A stretch of DNA of 14,348 nt from Ruminococcaceae bacterium UBA1865. GTDB taxonomy: Bacteria; Bacillota; Clostridia; Oscillospirales; Acutalibacteraceae. The position numbers and the translations under genes were made by a program. The notes beneath the pieces were generated by a model that ran no database searches, was not told where the DNA came from, and saw nothing but the letters and a program-made list of their open reading frames with translations. The stretch spans positions 29,805 through 44,152 of the forward strand of contig DDHX01000003.1 in the NCBI GenBank assembly GCA_002338255.1. Direction: 5' to 3'. Numbering within the stretch: position 1 is the stretch's first letter; each line of letters starts with the position of its first letter. This document shows positions 13,653-14,348 of this stretch, piece by piece.

Positions 13653-13681
13653 AATATATCCTATTCTAAGTTAAAAATCAA
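13653..13681 (-). promoter_or_regulatory. Promoter of the crcB riboswitch operon
   Basis: TTGATT (13676-13681), 17 bases, TATATT (13653-13658) on the minus strand. It gives a leader of about 320 bases before the first crcB. Confidence 0.65.
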
Positions 13682-13736
13682 TCCCCCGGCTCACTTTGTC
13701 AGGGGAAATACAGATACCCAAAAGCACCGTATAAAG

Positions 13737-13764
13737 TTGCATATTTATGTTTTTGTGATAAACT
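13737..13764 (+). promoter_or_regulatory. Promoter of the FUSC-HAD gene
   Basis: TTGCAT (13737-13742), 16 bases, TAAACT (13759-13764) with a TGn extension (13756-13758), 33 bp before the start codon. Confidence 0.5.
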
Positions 13765-13797
13765 TAATAACACAATAAATACTTAGGAGAATCGCAA

Positions 13798-14348
13798 ATG
13801 CCTAAAATTGGAATGAGAATGATAAAGTCTTCTGTGGCGGTGTTTCTGTGCTTCGTGATTTATTTAATCAGACGCGACGGCATCCCATTTTACTCCGCGA
13901 TCGCGGCGGTACTGTGTATGCAGCCCTATGTTTCAAACAGCCGAAAGGTAGCGGGAAACCGTGTCATCGGTACTTTTATCGGCGGTATTGCCGGTATGCT
14001 CGTCATGCTTTTTGAAAAGAGTTTTATTCCCCCTGAATTGCCGATACTCAAATATCTTTTAGTTTCCGCTATGCTTATTCCCCTCATCTATATTACCGTT
14101 CTGGCAAAAAAGCCGACGGCATCCTATATTACCTGTGTTGTTTTTATGAGCATCACCGTGTCACACGCACTGGACGCGGATCCTGTTCTTTTTGCCTTCA
14201 ATCGTATTCTTGATACGCTGATCGGAATTTTTGTATCGCTTGGCGTCAACGCGTTCCACCTCCCCAGAAAAAAAAATCAACAGATATTGTTTGTGAGTGA
14301 CCTTGGCGGCACACTGGCCGGCGCTAATGGAAAAATCAGCAGTTACAC
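13798..14348 (+). CDS. FUSC/aromatic acid exporter-like membrane protein with a HAD-like domain, C-terminus cut
   Basis: The 183 visible residues begin a larger protein running off the window. Residues 7-155 are about six hydrophobic helices with family landmarks GIPFYSAIAAVLCMQP (28-43), GNRVIGTFIGGIAG (53-66) and FNRILDTLIGIFVSLGVN (138-155), as in the N-terminal half of FUSC/aromatic acid exporter proteins (YgaE/DUF939-like). After a basic stretch (PRKKNQQ) a new strand reads ILFVSDLGGTLAGANGKIS (163-181). This follows motif I of haloacid dehalogenase (Cof-type) phosphatases, D-x-D-G-T-L, including the downstream N-G-K-I-S typical of Cof proteins, but the second Asp is Gly170. So the protein joins a membrane transporter-like part to a HAD-like cytoplasmic part that may not be a normal phosphatase. 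ATG (13798-13800) follows AGGAG at 8 bases. Substrate is not assignable. Confidence 0.78.
   Translation, partial: MPKIGMRMIKSSVAVFLCFVIYLIRRDGIPFYSAIAAVLCMQPYVSNSRKVAGNRVIGTFIGGIAGMLVMLFEKSFIPPELPILKYLLVSAMLIPLIYITVLAKKPTASYITCVVFMSITVSHALDADPVLFAFNRILDTLIGIFVSLGVNAFHLPRKKNQQILFVSDLGGTLAGANGKISSY

Larger units (their letters stand above)
13326..13797. other. 472-bp divergent regulatory region (crcB operon / FUSC-HAD)
   Basis: Holds the crcB promoter, the structured segment, the fluoride riboswitch and its terminator, and on the other strand the promoter of the FUSC-HAD gene. The stretch 13340-13463 between the terminator and the crcB ribosome site has GCC/GGC and GGGGC/GCTCC small hairpins on the minus strand but no recognised element. 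Confidence 0.6.

Overview
The window looks like a chromosomal segment of a low-to-mid-GC Gram-positive bacterium of the class Clostridia (Oscillospiraceae-like, a low-confidence guess). The evidence is near-consensus sigma-A promoters (TTGACA-17-TATAAT types), strong AGGAGG-type ribosome binding sites, intrinsic terminators, and protein families typical of Firmicutes (AraR, YwbE, CsoR, a paired crcB locus, a YkwD-like CAP protein). There is no rRNA, tRNA, CRISPR array, insertion sequence or prophage block. The window cuts genes at both ends: ribulokinase on the left and a FUSC-HAD fusion on the right.

Layout. 1-2860: arabinose control on the minus strand, araR then araB, with palindromic operator candidates upstream of araR. 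3022-3822: plus-strand pair of a HemG-like flavodoxin and YwbE, closed by a long bidirectional terminator shared with a convergent pyridoxamine kinase (3874-4728, minus). 4957-5565: single-gene Rrf2 regulator unit with its own promoter and terminator. 5587-7379: two minus-strand cell-envelope genes, a small holin-like membrane protein and a secreted cysteine-rich CAP protein. 7424-9425: an MCP-type signalling protein carrying a PhnD-like phosphonate-binding domain behind its signalling domain, from a consensus promoter. 9491-12514: copper efflux operon copA-csoR with a CsoR box at the promoter. 12577-13681: two overlapping crcB fluoride channel genes preceded by a fluoride riboswitch and its terminator. 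13756-end: FUSC/aromatic acid exporter-like membrane protein running into a HAD-like domain.

How the parts work together. The right half is largely an ion-stress region: Cu(I) is sensed by CsoR and exported by CopA, fluoride is sensed by an RNA aptamer and exported by a probable heterodimeric CrcB channel. In the left half AraR would repress its own operon and so couple arabinose to ribulokinase synthesis.

Most notable points. (1) The MCP-PhnD fusion appears to put a substrate-binding fold on the cytoplasmic side. (2) CopA ends in a complete CopZ-like domain with its own in-frame ribosome binding site and ATG, so one gene could yield both pump and chaperone. (3) A second, unidentified structured RNA segment lies between the crcB promoter and the fluoride aptamer. 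(4) The HAD part of the last gene has Gly in place of the second catalytic Asp of motif I. All calls come from reading the sequence; no database search was run.
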